Shown here one piece after another: positions 11,801 through 22,533 of a DNA stretch of 64,000 bases. The position numbers were made by a program, and so were the translations under genes. This DNA comes from Arachis hypogaea (taxonomy: Eukaryota; Streptophyta; Magnoliopsida; Fabales; Fabaceae), in contig NC_092048.1 of NCBI RefSeq assembly GCF_003086295.3, positions 42,656,425 through 42,720,424 on the forward strand. Direction: 5' to 3'. The stretch's first letter is position 1. Each line of letters begins with the position of its first letter. The notes below the pieces were generated by a model. That model searched no databases. It saw nothing but the letters and a program-made list of their open reading frames with translations, and was not told the origin of the DNA.

Positions 11801-13464
11801 TGGTGCACGAAATTGTGATGTCCAGGCTCGAACAATCCCTGGTAATGGCTCCAAAGCTTGGTGCTTTGATCTCAATACATAATTGTCACAACTTCGATAC
11901 AACTAACCAGCAAGTGCACTGGGTCGTCCAAGTAATACCTTACGTGAGTAAGGGTCGAATCCCACGGAGATTGTTGGTATGGAGCAAGCTATGGTCACCT
12001 TGTAAATCTCAGTCAGGCAGATATGAAGTGATAATGGTGTTTTCGAATTTAATATAATAAAATAGAGATAGAAATACTTATGTAATTCATTGGTAGGAAT
12101 TTCAGATAAGCGAATGGAGATGCTTTTCGTTCCTCTGAACCTCTGTTTTCCTGCTATCTTCATCCAATCTGTCTTACTCCTTTCCATGACTGGCTGTATG
12201 CAAGGGCATCACCGTTGTCAGTGGCTACATCCCCTCCTCTCAGTGAATAATATGCTCACGCACCCTGTCACGACACGGCTATTCATCTGTCGGTTCTCGA
12301 TCATGCTGGAATAGGATTCACCCTCCTTTTGCGTCTGTCACTAACGCCCAACAATCGCGAGTTTGAAGCTCGTCACAGTCATTCGATCATTGAATCCTAC
12401 TCAGAATACCACAGACAAGGTTTAGACCTTCCGGATTCTCTTGAATGCCGCCATCATTCTAGCTTACGCCACGAAGATTCTGGTTAGGAGATCTAAGAGA
12501 TATTCATTCTAGCTTATTTCATGTAGAACAGAAGTGTTTGTCAGGCACGCGTTCATAAGGGAGAAGGATGATGAGCGTCACACATAATCATCACCTTCAT
12601 CACGTTCTTGGGTGCGAATGGATATCTTAGAAGAGAAATAAGAAGAATTGAATAGAAAACAGTAGTACTTTGCATTAATCTTTGAGGAACAGCAGAGCTC
12701 CACACCTTAATCTATGGAGTGTAGAAACTCTACCGTTGAAAATACATAAGTGAAGGTCCAGGCATGGCCGGGATGGCCAGCCCCCTAAGCGAGATCAATA
12801 GTCTCCTAAGATGAACAATGGAATAAAACTGAGACCAAAGATTGTCAAAAAGACTAGTAAAGGGTCCTATTTATAATAAACTAGCTACTAGGGTTTACAT
12901 GAGTAAGTAATTGATGCATAAATCCACTTCCTGGGCCCACTTGGTGTATGTTTGGGCTGAGCTGAAGTGTAGCACGTGCAGAGGCCATTTGTGGAGTTGA
13001 ACGCCAGTTTCTGTGCCAGTTTGGGCGTTCAACTCTGGTTTTGGATCCTTTTCTGGCGCTGGACGCCAGATTTGGGCAGAAGGCTGGCGTTGAACGCCAG
13101 TTTATGTCGTCAATTCTTGGCCAAAGTATGGACTATTATATATTTCTGGAAAGCCCTGGATGTCTGCTTTCCAACGCAATTGGAAGCGCGCCATTTCGAG
13201 TTTTGTAGCTCCAGAAAATCCACTTTGAGTGCAGGGAGGTCAGAATCCAACAACATCAGCAGTCCTTTTTCAACCTCTGAATCTGATTTCTGCTCAAGTC
13301 CCTCAATTTCAGCCAGAAAATACCTGAAATCACAGAAAAATACACAAACTCATAGTAAAGTCCAGAAATGTGAATTTAACATAAAAACTAATGAAAACAT
13401 CCCTAAAAGTAGCTGAATCCTACTAAAAACAATGTCAAAGAGCGTATAAATTATCCGCTCATCA
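11801..13464 (-). repeat. Element B 3-prime LTR
   Basis: 1664 bp. Plus-strand ends are TGGTGCACGA and CCGCTCATCA. It contains a fossil primer-site copy (11821-11863), the U5 block CACTGGGTCGTCCAAGTAATACC (about 11917-11939), and a cluster of palindromic motifs such as CTGGCGTTGAACGCCAG (about 12976-13105). Confidence 0.92.
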
Positions 13465-14596
13465 CAACACCAAACTTAAATTGTTGCTTGTCCCCAAGCA
13501 ACTAAAAATCAAATAGAATAAAAAGAAGAGAATATACTATAAATTCCAAACTATCAATGAAGCAGAGCTTCAATCATATGAGCGGGACTTATAGCTTTTT
13601 GCCTCTTGAATAGTTTTGGCATCTCACTTTATCTATTGAAGTTTAGAATGATTGGCATCTATAGGAACTTCAGATTTCGAATAGTGTTATTGACTCTCCT
13701 AGTTCAGTATGATGATTCTTGAACACAGCTTCTTTATGAGTCTTGGCCGTGGCCCTAAGCACTTTGTTTTCCAGTATTACCACCGGATACATAAATGCCA
13801 CAGACACATAATTGGGTGAACCTTTTCAGATTGTGACTCAGCTTTGCTAAAGTCCCCAATTAGAGGTGTCCAGGGTTCTTAAGCACACTCTTCTTTTGCT
13901 TTGGACCTTGACTTTAACCGCCCAGTCTCAAGTTTTCACTTGACACCTACACGCCACAAGCACATGGTTAGGGATAGCTTGGTTTAGCCGCTTAGACCAG
14001 GATTTTATTCCTTTAGGCCCTCCTATCCACTGATGCTCAAAGCCTTGGGATCCTTTTTATTTGCCCTTGCCTTTTGGTTTTAAGGGTTATTGGCTTTTTG
14101 CTCTTGCCTCTTGGTTTTAAGAGCTTTGGCTTTTTCTTTTTCTTTCTATTTTTTTTTGCCTAATTTTTTTTTTCTGCAAGCTTTGTTCTTTGCTGCTTTT
14201 TCTTGCTTCAAGAATCATTTTTATGATTTTTCAGATTATCAAATAACATGTCTCCTAGTCATCATTCTTTCAAGAGCCAACATATTTAACATTCTTAAAC
14301 AACAACTTCAAAAGACATATGCACTGTTCAAGCATACATTCAGAAAACAAGAAGCATTGTCACCACATCAATATAATTAAACTAAGTTCAAGGATAAATT
14401 CGAAACTCATGTACTTCTTGTTCTTTTTGAATTAAAACATTTTTCATTTAAGAGAGGTGATGGATTCATAGGACATTTATAACTTTAAGACAAAGTTACT
14501 ACTACTAATGATCATGTAATGAAGACACAAACATAGATAAGCACATAACATAGAAAACGAAAAACAGAAGAAAGAAGAACAAGGAATGAATCCACC
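13465..14596 (-). other. Element B 3-prime noncoding region and polypurine-side motif
   Basis: No ORF of note. Read on the minus strand, it ends in GCAACAATTTAAGTTTGGTGTTG right against the LTR, the expected polypurine-tract position. A large part is homologous to element C 47230-48189, showing that the two families share their 3-prime ends. Confidence 0.7.
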
Positions 14597-15748
14597 TTAG
14601 TGATGGTGGCGTTTTCTTCTTGAGGAACCAATGATGTCCTTGAGTTCTTCTATGTCTCTTCCTTGTCTTTGTTGCTCCTCCCTCATTGCTTTTTGATCTT
14701 CTCTTATTTCATGGAGCATGATGGAGTGTTCTTGATGTTCCACCCTTAGTTGTCCCATATTGGAACTTAATTCTCCTAGGGAGGTGTTGATTTGCTCCCA
14801 ATAGTTTTGTGGAGGAAAGTGCATTTGAGGTATCTCAGGGATCTCATGGAAGTGAGCTTCTTGCGCCTCTTGAGCTCCATGAATGGGCTCTCTTGTTTGC
14901 TCCATCTTTTTCTTAGTGATGGGCTTGTCCTCTTTGATGAGGATATCTCCCTCTATGTCAATCCCAGCTGAATTGCATAGGTGGCAAATGAGGTGAGGAA
15001 AGGCTAACCTTGCCATGGTGGAGGACTTGTCAGCCACCTTGTAGAGTTCTTGAGGTATAATCTCATGAACTTCCACCTCTTCTCCAATCATGATGCTATG
15101 GATCATGATGGCCCGGTCTATAGTAACTTCAGACCGGTTGCTAGTGGGAATGATTGAGCATTGAATAAACTCCAACCATCCTCTAGCTATAGGCTTGAGG
15201 TCCAATCTTCTTAGTTGAATCGGCTTGCCTTTGGAGTCAATCTTCCATTGAGCTCCTTCTACACATATGTCCATAAGGACTTGGTCCAACCTTTGATCAA
15301 AGTTGACTCTCCTTGTGTAGGGGCGTGCGTTCTCTTCCATGTATGGCAAGTTGAACGCCAACCTCACATTTTCCGGACTAAAATCTAAGTATTTCCCCCG
15401 AACCATTGTAACATAGTTCTTTGGATCCGGGTTCTTACTTTGATCATGGTTCTTGGTGATCCATGCATTGGCATAGAACTCTTGAACCATTAGGATGCCG
15501 ACTTGTTGGATGGGATTTGTTAGAACTTCCCAACCTCTTCTTTGAATTTCATGTCGGATCTCCGGATACTCATTTCTTTTGAGTTTAAAAGGGACCTCAG
15601 GGATCACCTTCTTCTTGGCCACAACATCATAGAAGTGGTCTTGATGGGCTTTGGAGATGAATCTTTCCATCTCCCATGACTCAGATGTGGAAGCTCTTGT
15701 CTTCCCTTTCCCTCTTCTAGAGGATTCTCCGGTCTTAGATGCCATCAA
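14597..15748 (-). CDS. Plant transposon protein-domain ORF (383 aa) in env position
   Basis: Intact 383-aa ORF between gag and the 3-prime LTR. Residues about 25-245 resemble the putative plant transposon protein domain (PF20167, from memory) that fills the ORF3/env-like slot of Athila-type elements; markers include GWEVLTNPIQQVGILMVQEF and DFSPENVRLAFNLP. A short basic start (SSRRGKGKTR) precedes it. The C-terminal third is rich in E, Q and H, with a predicted coiled coil (residues about 335-370), ending in RRKRHHH. No signal peptide or membrane segment is visible, so it is not a classical envelope protein. Retention of a full ORF in an element without RT implies it is useful for spread or arrived recently. 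Start chosen at the first ATG; a second ATG follows immediately. Confidence 0.8.
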   Translation of the reverse strand: MMASKTGESSRRGKGKTRASTSESWEMERFISKAHQDHFYDVVAKKKVIPEVPFKLKRNEYPEIRHEIQRRGWEVLTNPIQQVGILMVQEFYANAWITKNHDQSKNPDPKNYVTMVRGKYLDFSPENVRLAFNLPYMEENARPYTRRVNFDQRLDQVLMDICVEGAQWKIDSKGKPIQLRRLDLKPIARGWLEFIQCSIIPTSNRSEVTIDRAIMIHSIMIGEEVEVHEIIPQELYKVADKSSTMARLAFPHLICHLCNSAGIDIEGDILIKEDKPITKKKMEQTREPIHGAQEAQEAHFHEIPEIPQMHFPPQNYWEQINTSLGELSSNMGQLRVEHQEHSIMLHEIREDQKAMREEQQRQGRDIEELKDIIGSSRRKRHHH

Positions 15749-16645
15749 TGGTAATGGAAAAACAAAAAACTATGCTTTTACCACACCAAACTTAGAATAT
15801 TGCTCGTCCTCGAGCAATAAACAAAAGAATAGTAGAAGAAGAAGAAGAAATATGGAGAGGGAGAGGGAGATGTGGTTTCGGCCAAGAGGAGTGTAGAGGG
15901 GTGTGTGGTGTGAATTTGATGAAGAATGGAGGGCTTTATATAGGTAAGGGAAGGGGGGAAGGTTTCGGCCATATGGGTGGGTTTGGGTGGGAAATTGGTT
16001 TTGAATTTTGAAGGTAGGTGGAGTTTATGAGGTAGGTTTATTGGGAAGAGTGGGTGGATGTGAGTGGTGAAGGTTTAGTGGGAAAGAGGGATGGAGGTGA
16101 TTGGTGAGGGGTTTTTAGGGAAGAGTGTTTATGGGGTTGTGTGAAAGAGAGTGGTGAGAAGAAGTGAGTGGAGGTAGGTGGGGATCCTGTGGGGTCCACA
16201 GATCCTGAGGTTTTCAAGGATTTACATCCCTGCACCCCTTAGGCATGTAAAAATGCCTTTGTATCCAACTCTGGGCGTTCAGCGCCAGGTTGGTGGCCAT
16301 TTTGGGCGTTCAACGCCCATCTGTGTGCCATTTCTGGCGTTGAACGCCAGAACCATGCCTGTTCTGGCGTTCAGCGCCCAGAAGCTGCCCATTTTGGGCG
16401 TTCAGCGCCAGAACCATGCTCTGTTCTGGCGCTGAACGCCAGACAGATGCTCTTCCAGGGTGTGATTTTTCTTCTGCTGTTTTTGATTCCGTTTTCAATT
16501 TTTCTATTTATTTTGTGACTCCACATGATCATGACCCTAAGAAAATATGAAAAACAATGAAAATAAGAATTAGATAAACATTGGGTTGCCTCCCAACAAG
16601 TGCTTCTTTAATGTCAATAGCTTGACAGTGGGCTCTCATGGAGCC
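15749..16645 (-). other. Element B spacer between gag and the 383-aa ORF, with palindrome array
   Basis: Noncoding. The part next to gag (about 16258-16450) carries an array of half and full palindromes of the CTGGCGTTNAACGCCAG type. The stretch nearest the 383-aa ORF includes a GAAGAAGAA run, AAGTTTGGTGT at 15783 (reverse complement) and G-rich TGGGTGG repeats near 15975-16170. It may be the leader of a subgenomic or spliced message (inference). Confidence 0.6.
16258..16450 (-). repeat. Array of GGCGTT-AACGCC palindromes in element B
   Basis: At least eight copies or half-copies occur in under 200 bp, for example GGGCGTTCAGCGCCAG, GGGCGTTCAACGCCCA, CTGGCGTTGAACGCCAG and CTGGCGCTGAACGCCAG. 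Each full copy is its own reverse complement apart from the central base. Spacers between copies are 15-20 bp and less conserved. Confidence 0.9.
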
Positions 16646-18973
16646 TCACAGATGTGCAGAGCTTTGTTGAAACTCTCCAACACCAAACTTAGAGTTTGGA
16701 TATGGGAGTTCAACACCAAACTTAGAGTTTGGTTGTGGCCTCCCAACACCAAACTTAGAGTTTGACTGTGGGGGCTCTGGTTGACTCTGCTTTGAGAGAA
16801 GCTTTTCAAGCTTCCTCTCCATGGTTGCAGAGGGAGATCCTTGAGTTTTGAATACAAGGGAGTTCTCATTCCATTGAAGGACTATTTCACCTCTGTCAAC
16901 ATCAATCACAGCTCTTGCTGTGGCCAGGAAAGGTCTTCCTAGGATGATGGATTCATCCTCTTCCTTTCCAGTGTCCAGGACTATGAAATCAGTAGGTATG
17001 TAAAGGCCCTCAACCTTTACTAATACATCTTCTACTTGTCCATAAGCCTGTCTTCTTGAGCTGTCTGCCATCTCTAGTGATATTTTAGCAGCTTGCACCC
17101 CATAGATTCCCAGTTTCTCTATTACAGAGAGGGGCATGAGGTTTATTCCTGAACCAAGGTCACACAGAGCCTTAAAGATCATGGTGCCTATGGTACAGGG
17201 TATTATGAACTTTCCAGGATCCTGTCTCTTCTGAGGCAATGTCAGTTGATCCAGATCACTTAGCTCATTGATGAATAAGGAAGGTTCAACTTCCCAAGCA
17301 TCAATGCCAAACAATTTGGCATTCAGCTTCATGATTGCACCAAGAAACTTGGCAGTTTGCTCTTCAGTAACATCCTCATTCTCTTCAGAAGAGGAATACT
17401 CATCAGAGCTCATGAAGGGCATAAGGAGGTTCAATGGAATCTCTATGGTCTCTAGATGAGCCTCAGAGTCCTTTGGTTCCTCAGAGGGAAGCTCCTTATT
17501 GATCACTGGACGTCCCAGGAGGTCTTCCTCCTTGGGATTCACGTCCTCTCCTCTCCTCACAGGTTCGGCCATGGCGCTTATGTCAATGGCCTTGCACTCT
17601 CCTTTTGGGTTCTCTTCTGTATTGCTTGGGAGAGTACTAGGAGGGATTTCAGTGATCCTTTTACTCAGCTGGCCCACTTGTGCTTCCAGATTTCTAATGG
17701 AAGATCTTGTTTCATTCATGAAACTTACAGTGGCCTTAGATAGATCAGAGACTAGATTTGCTAAATTAGAAGCATTTTGTTCAGAGTTCTCTGTCTGTTG
17801 CTGAGTTGATGATGGAAAAGGCTTGCTATTGCTAAACCTGTTTCTTCCACCATTATTAAAGCCTTGTTGGGGCTTTTGATCCTTCCATGAGAAATTTGGA
17901 TGATTTCTCCATGTTGAGTTATAGGTGTTTCCATAAGGTTCACCTAAGTAATTTACCTCTGCTATTGCAGGGTTCTCAGGATCATAGGCTTCTTCTTCAG
18001 AAGATGCCTCTTGAGTACTGTTGGATGCAGCTTGCATTCCATTCAGACTCTGAGAAATCATATTGACTTGCTGAGTCAATATTTTATTCTGAGCCAATAT
18101 GGCATTCAGAGTATCAACCTCAAGAACTTCCTTCTTCATAGGCGTCCCATTACTCACAGGATTCCTTTCAGAAGTGTACATGAACTGGTTATTAGCAACC
18201 ATGTCAATGAGTTCTTGAGCTTCTGCAGGCGTTTTCTTTAGGTGAATGGATCCACCTGCAGAGGTATCCAATGACATCTTTGATAACTCAGATAAACCAT
18301 CATAGAATATATCCAGGATAGTCCATTCTGAGAGCATGTCAGAAGGACACTTTTTGGTCAACTGTTTGTATCTTTCCCAAGCTTCATAGAGGGATTCACC
18401 TTCTTTCTGTCTGAAGGTTTGAACATTAGCTCTAAGCTTGCTCAGCTTTTGAGGAGGAAAGTACTTGGCTAAGAAAGCCGTGACCAGCTTATCCCAAGAG
18501 TTCAGGCTGTCTTTAGGTTGAGAGTCCAACCATAATCTAGCTCTGTCTCTTACAGCAAAAGGGAAAAGCATGAGCCTGTAGACTTCAGGATCTACTCCAT
18601 TAGTCTTAACAGTATCACATATCTGCAAAAATTCAGTTAAGAACTGAAAAGGATCTTCAGATGGAAGTCCATGAAACTTGCAGTTCTGCTGCATCAGAGA
18701 AACTAATTGAGGTTTCAGCTCAAAGTTGTTTGCTCCAATGGCAGGAATGGAGATGCTTCTTCCATGTAAATTGGAATTAGGTGCAGTAAAGTCACCAAGC
18801 ATCTTCCTTACATTATTATTATTTTCGGCTGCCATCTTCTCTTCCTGTTCGAAAATTTCTAAAAGGTTATCTCTGGATTGTTGTATTTTAGCTTCTCTTA
18901 ATTTTCTCTTCAGAGTCCTTTCAGGTTCTGGATCTGCTTCCACACGAATGTTCTTATCCTTGCTCCTGCTCAT
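16646..18973 (-). CDS. Element B gag-protease polyprotein (775 aa)
   Basis: Intact 775-aa ORF starting MSRSKDKNIR. Residues about 85-270 form an Athila-type gag capsid (NFELKPQLVSLMQQNCKFHG; GESLYEAWERYKQLTKKCP). Residues about 405-445 are a coiled coil (SSIRNLEAQVGQLSKRITE). The protease domain spans about 575-690, with its active-site motif in LCDLGSGINLMP (DLG where many retropepsins have DSG or DTG) and the second strand [18 protein letters not shown]. The C terminus holds three copies of NSKFGV, each coded by the motif AACTCTAAGTTTGGTGT. No zinc knuckle is obvious. It has no RT fused behind it. The element D ORF at 59022 is the same protein. It would form the particle and process itself. 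Confidence 0.88.
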   Translation of the reverse strand: MSRSKDKNIRVEADPEPERTLKRKLREAKIQQSRDNLLEIFEQEEKMAAENNNNVRKMLGDFTAPNSNLHGRSISIPAIGANNFELKPQLVSLMQQNCKFHGLPSEDPFQFLTEFLQICDTVKTNGVDPEVYRLMLFPFAVRDRARLWLDSQPKDSLNSWDKLVTAFLAKYFPPQKLSKLRANVQTFRQKEGESLYEAWERYKQLTKKCPSDMLSEWTILDIFYDGLSELSKMSLDTSAGGSIHLKKTPAEAQELIDMVANNQFMYTSERNPVSNGTPMKKEVLEVDTLNAILAQNKILTQQVNMISQSLNGMQAASNSTQEASSEEEAYDPENPAIAEVNYLGEPYGNTYNSTWRNHPNFSWKDQKPQQGFNNGGRNRFSNSKPFPSSTQQQTENSEQNASNLANLVSDLSKATVSFMNETRSSIRNLEAQVGQLSKRITEIPPSTLPSNTEENPKGECKAIDISAMAEPVRRGEDVNPKEEDLLGRPVINKELPSEEPKDSEAHLETIEIPLNLLMPFMSSDEYSSSEENEDVTEEQTAKFLGAIMKLNAKLFGIDAWEVEPSLFINELSDLDQLTLPQKRQDPGKFIIPCTIGTMIFKALCDLGSGINLMPLSVIEKLGIYGVQAAKISLEMADSSRRQAYGQVEDVLVKVEGLYIPTDFIVLDTGKEEDESIILGRPFLATARAVIDVDRGEIVLQWNENSLVFKTQGSPSATMERKLEKLLSKQSQPEPPQSNSKFGVGRPQPNSKFGVELPYPNSKFGVGEFQQSSAHL

Positions 18974-20835
18974 ATGACAAAGAAGAAGGCACAGAAAAAT
19001 AATAATAATAGAGATCCTTTATACCACAGTATAGGGATCCCTTTGTGAGTGGAAGAAAAGAGGGGGAGACAAAGAATGTGATGTAAAGGAAGAAGCACAA
19101 CTGTACGAATGGAAGAGATGTGAGATGAGATGTTAGGATATGAATGAATAAATAGAATAGGATGGGGGAGGTATAATTTTCGAAAATTATTTTGAAAAAG
19201 AGTTAGTGATTTTTGAAAATGGTTTTTGAAAAATGTTAGTAGTTTTCGAAAATTTTTGAAATAAAAAATAAAAAATAAAAATAATTAGTTAATTAAAAAG
19301 AAATTTTTGAAAAAGTGGGGAGATATTTTCGAAAATTAGAGAGAGAGAGAGTTAGTTAGGTAGTTTTGAAAAAGTTAAGAAACAAACAAAAAGTTAGTTA
19401 GTTAGTTGAAACAAATTTTGAAAAGATAAGAAGTTAGGAAGTTTGAAAAGATATTTTGAAAAGATATTTTTGAAAAAGATAAGATAAGAAGATATTTTAG
19501 AAACTAATTTTAAAAAAGATTTGATTTTTAAAATCTCAATTAATGACTTGATTCATAAGAAATCACAAGATATGATTCTAGAACTTAAAGTTTGAATCTT
19601 TCTTAACAAGCAAGTAACAAACTTCAAATTTTTGAATCAAAATATTAATTGATTATGTTATTTTCGAAAATTAGATATAAAAATAAGAAAAAGATTTTTG
19701 AAAAATATTTTAGGAATTTTCGAAAATAACTAAGAATTTTGAAAAAGATTTGATTTTTGAAAAAGATTTTGAAAAAGATAAGATTTTCAAATTGAAAATT
19801 TGATTTGACTCATGAGAAACAATTTGATTTTAAAAATTTTTGAAAAAGTCAATCCAAATTTTCGAATTTGATGAGAGAAAGAGGGAAAGATATTTTTTTT
19901 TTATTTTTGAATTTTTATGATGCAAGAGAAAAACACTAAAAAGATGCAATGCATGAAATTTTTAGATCAAAACAATGAATGCATGCAAGAATGCTATGAA
20001 TGTCAAGATGAACACCAAGAACACTATGAATGTCATGATGAACTTCAAGAATATATTTTTGAAAAATTTTTAATGCAAAGAAAACATGCAAGACACCAAA
20101 CTTAGAATTCTTTAATGCCTAGACACCAAGAATTCAAGAATGCATATGAAAAACACTAAAAGACACAAAACAAAAAATCATCAAGATCAAACAAGAAGAC
20201 TTACCAAGAACAACTTGAAGATCATGAAGAACACTATGAATGCATGATATTTTCGAAAAATGCAAGTGACACCAAACTTATAATGTGACTCAAGACTCAA
20301 ACAAGAAGCAGAAAATATTTTTGATTTTTATGATTTTCTAATTTTTTTGGATTTTTATTTTATATTTTTCGAAAATTATATGAAAAAGAAAAATAAGGAT
20401 TCCAAAATTTTTAATATGAATTCCAGGAATCTTGCATTCTTAGTCTAAAGCTTTAGTCCAGGAATTAGACATGGCTCACTAGCCAGCCAAGCTTTCAATG
20501 AAAGCTCCAGTCCAAAACACTAGACATGGCCAATGGCCAGCCAAGCCTTAGCCTTTAACACGAGAGTATATTGCTCTTTGATAACAAATTGCAAGCCTCA
20601 GTCCAAAAGAATTTAGACATGACTTTACAGCCAGCCAGGCTTCACATGCTTCATGAAACACTAGAATTCATTCTTAAAAATTTTGAATAAATTTTTGAAA
20701 ACAATTTTTTTTTCGAAAACAAAAGAGAAATTTTTTTTTGAAAATATTTTTGAAAGATTTTTGAAAAGAAAACGAAAAGAAAGTTATCCAATCTGAGCAA
20801 CAAGATGAACCGTCAGTTGTCCAAACACAAACAAT
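18974..20835 (-). other. Element B leader (between primer site and gag)
   Basis: About 1.86 kb of AT-rich noncoding DNA full of TTTTGAAAA/TTTTCGAAAA tracts. At 20440-20640 three imperfect units combine GGCTGGC, CCATGTCTA and a GACTGGAG-like block; the same trio occurs in the leader of element D. The AAGTTTGGTGT motif occurs at 20093-20103 and 20269-20279. A small plus-strand opening at 19917 is not considered real. Confidence 0.6.
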
Positions 20836-20852
20836 CCCCGGCAACGGCGCCA
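20836..20852 (-). other. Element B primer-binding site (tRNA-Asp)
   Basis: Reverse complement reads TGGCGCCGTTGCCGGGG, an exact 17-nt match to the complement of plant tRNA-Asp (from memory), six bases inside the LTR. Confidence 0.9.
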
Positions 20853-20858
20853 AAAACT

Positions 20859-22533
20859 TGGTGCACGAAATTGTGATGTCCAGGCTCGAACAATCCCTGG
20901 TAATGGCTCCAAAGCTTGGTGCTTTGATCTCAATACATAATTGTCACAACTTCGATACAACTAACCAGCAAGTGCACTGGGTCGTCCAAGTAATACCTTA
21001 CGTGAGTAAGGGTCGAATCCCACGGAGATTGTTGGTATGAAGCAAGCTATGGTCACCTTGTAAATCTCAGTCAGGCAGATATGAAGTGATAATGGTGTTT
21101 TCGAATTTAATATAATAAAATAGGGATAGAAATACTTATGTAATTCATTGGTAGGAATTTCAGATAAGCGAATGGAGATGCTTTTCGTTCCTCTGAACCT
21201 CTGCTTTCCTGCTATCTTCATCCAATCTGTCTTACTCCTTTCCATGGCTGGTTGTATGCAAGGGCATCACCGTTGTCAGTGGCTACATCCCCTCCTCTCA
21301 GTGAATAATATGCTCACGCACCCTGTCACGGCACGGCTATTCATCTGTCGGTTCTTGATCATGCTGGAATAGGATTCACCCTCCTTTTGCGTCTGTCACT
21401 AACGCCCAACAATCGCGAGTTTGAAGCTCGTCACAGTCATTCGATCATTGAATCCTACTCAGAATACCACAGACAAGGTTTAGACCTTCCGGATTCTCTT
21501 GAATGCCGCCATCATTCTAGCTTACACCACGAATATTCTGGTTAGGAGATCTAAGAGATACTCATTCTAGCTTATTTCATGTAGAACAGAAGTGTTTGTC
21601 AGGCACGCGTTCATAAGGGAGAAGGATGATGAGCGTCACACATAATCATCACCTTCATCACGTTCTTGGGTGCGAATGGATATCTTAGAAGAGAAATAAG
21701 AAGAATTGAATAGAAAACAGTAGTACTTTGCATTAATCTTTGAGGAACAGCAGAGCTCCACACCTTAATCTATGGAGTGTAGAAACTCTACTGTTGAAAA
21801 TACATAAGTGAAGGTCCAGGCATGGCCGGGATGGCCAGCCCCCTAAGCGAGATCAATAGTCTCCTAAGATGAACAATGGAATAAAACTGAGACCAAAGAT
21901 TGTCAAAAAGACTAGTAAAGGGTCCTATTTATAATAAACTAGCTACTAGGGTTTACATGAGTAAGTAATTGATGCATAAATCCACTTCCTGGGCCCACTT
22001 GGTGTATGTTTGGGCTGAGCTGAAGTGTAGCACGTGCAGAGGCCATTTGTGGAGTTGAACGCCAGTTTCTGTGCTAGTTTGGGCGTTCAACTCTGGTTTT
22101 GGATCCTTTTCTGGCGCTGGACGCCAGATTTGGGCAGAAGGCTGGCGTTGAACGCCAGTTTACGTCGTCAATTCTTGGCCAAAGTATGGACTATTATATA
22201 TTGCTGGAAAGTCCTGGATGTCTACTTTCCAACGCAATTTGAAGCGCTCCATTTCGAATTCTGTAGCTCCAGAAAATCCACTTTGAGTGCAGGGAGGTCA
22301 GAATCCAACAGCATCAGCAGTCCTTTTTCAACCTCTGAATCTGATTTCTGCTCAAGTCCCTCAATTTCAGCCAGAAAATACCTGAAATCACAGAAAAACA
22401 CACAAACTCATAGTAAAGTCCAGAAATGTGAATTTAACATAAAAACTAATGAAAACATCCCTAAAAGTAGCTGAATCCTACTAAAAACATACTAAAAACA
22501 ATGTCAAAAAGCGTATAAATTATCCGCTCATCA
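20859..22533 (-). repeat. Element B 5-prime LTR
   Basis: 1675 bp. Starts, on its own strand, TGATGAGCGGATAATTTATA. It differs from its partner by about 23 substitutions and an 11-bp segment (CATACTAAAAA) near 22486. The fossil primer site is at 20879-20921 and palindromes lie at about 22040-22165. Confidence 0.92.

Larger units (their letters stand above)
11801..22533 (-). mobile_element. Element B: non-autonomous Athila-like Ty3/gypsy element
   Basis: Minus-strand element with LTRs 20859-22533 (5-prime) and 11801-13464 (3-prime) and a perfect TSD CTCCT (11796-11800, 22534-22538). The tRNA-Asp primer site lies at 20836-20852. It encodes one long gag-protease ORF and a second ORF with a plant-transposon-protein domain, but no reverse transcriptase, RNase H or integrase. 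Both ORFs are open over their full length, which suggests it was mobile recently with enzymes from a partner. The LTRs differ at about 23 sites by eye (near 1.4%) plus one 11-bp indel. The LTR start is nearly the same as in element C, the obvious helper type. Confidence 0.93.

Noticed and set aside
14597..15748. Classical viral-type envelope protein
   Set aside because: The ORF sits in the env position but has no signal peptide, membrane segment or fusion motif; it matches the plant transposon protein domain instead.
19917..20105. Plus-strand 62-aa Glu/Cys-rich ORF
   Set aside because: Lies antisense in the leader of element B and is made by short ATGAATG.CA repeats.
20836..20852. tRNA-Asp gene fragment
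   Set aside because: Only the 17-nt primer complement is present at each site; no cloverleaf or anticodon arm is found nearby.
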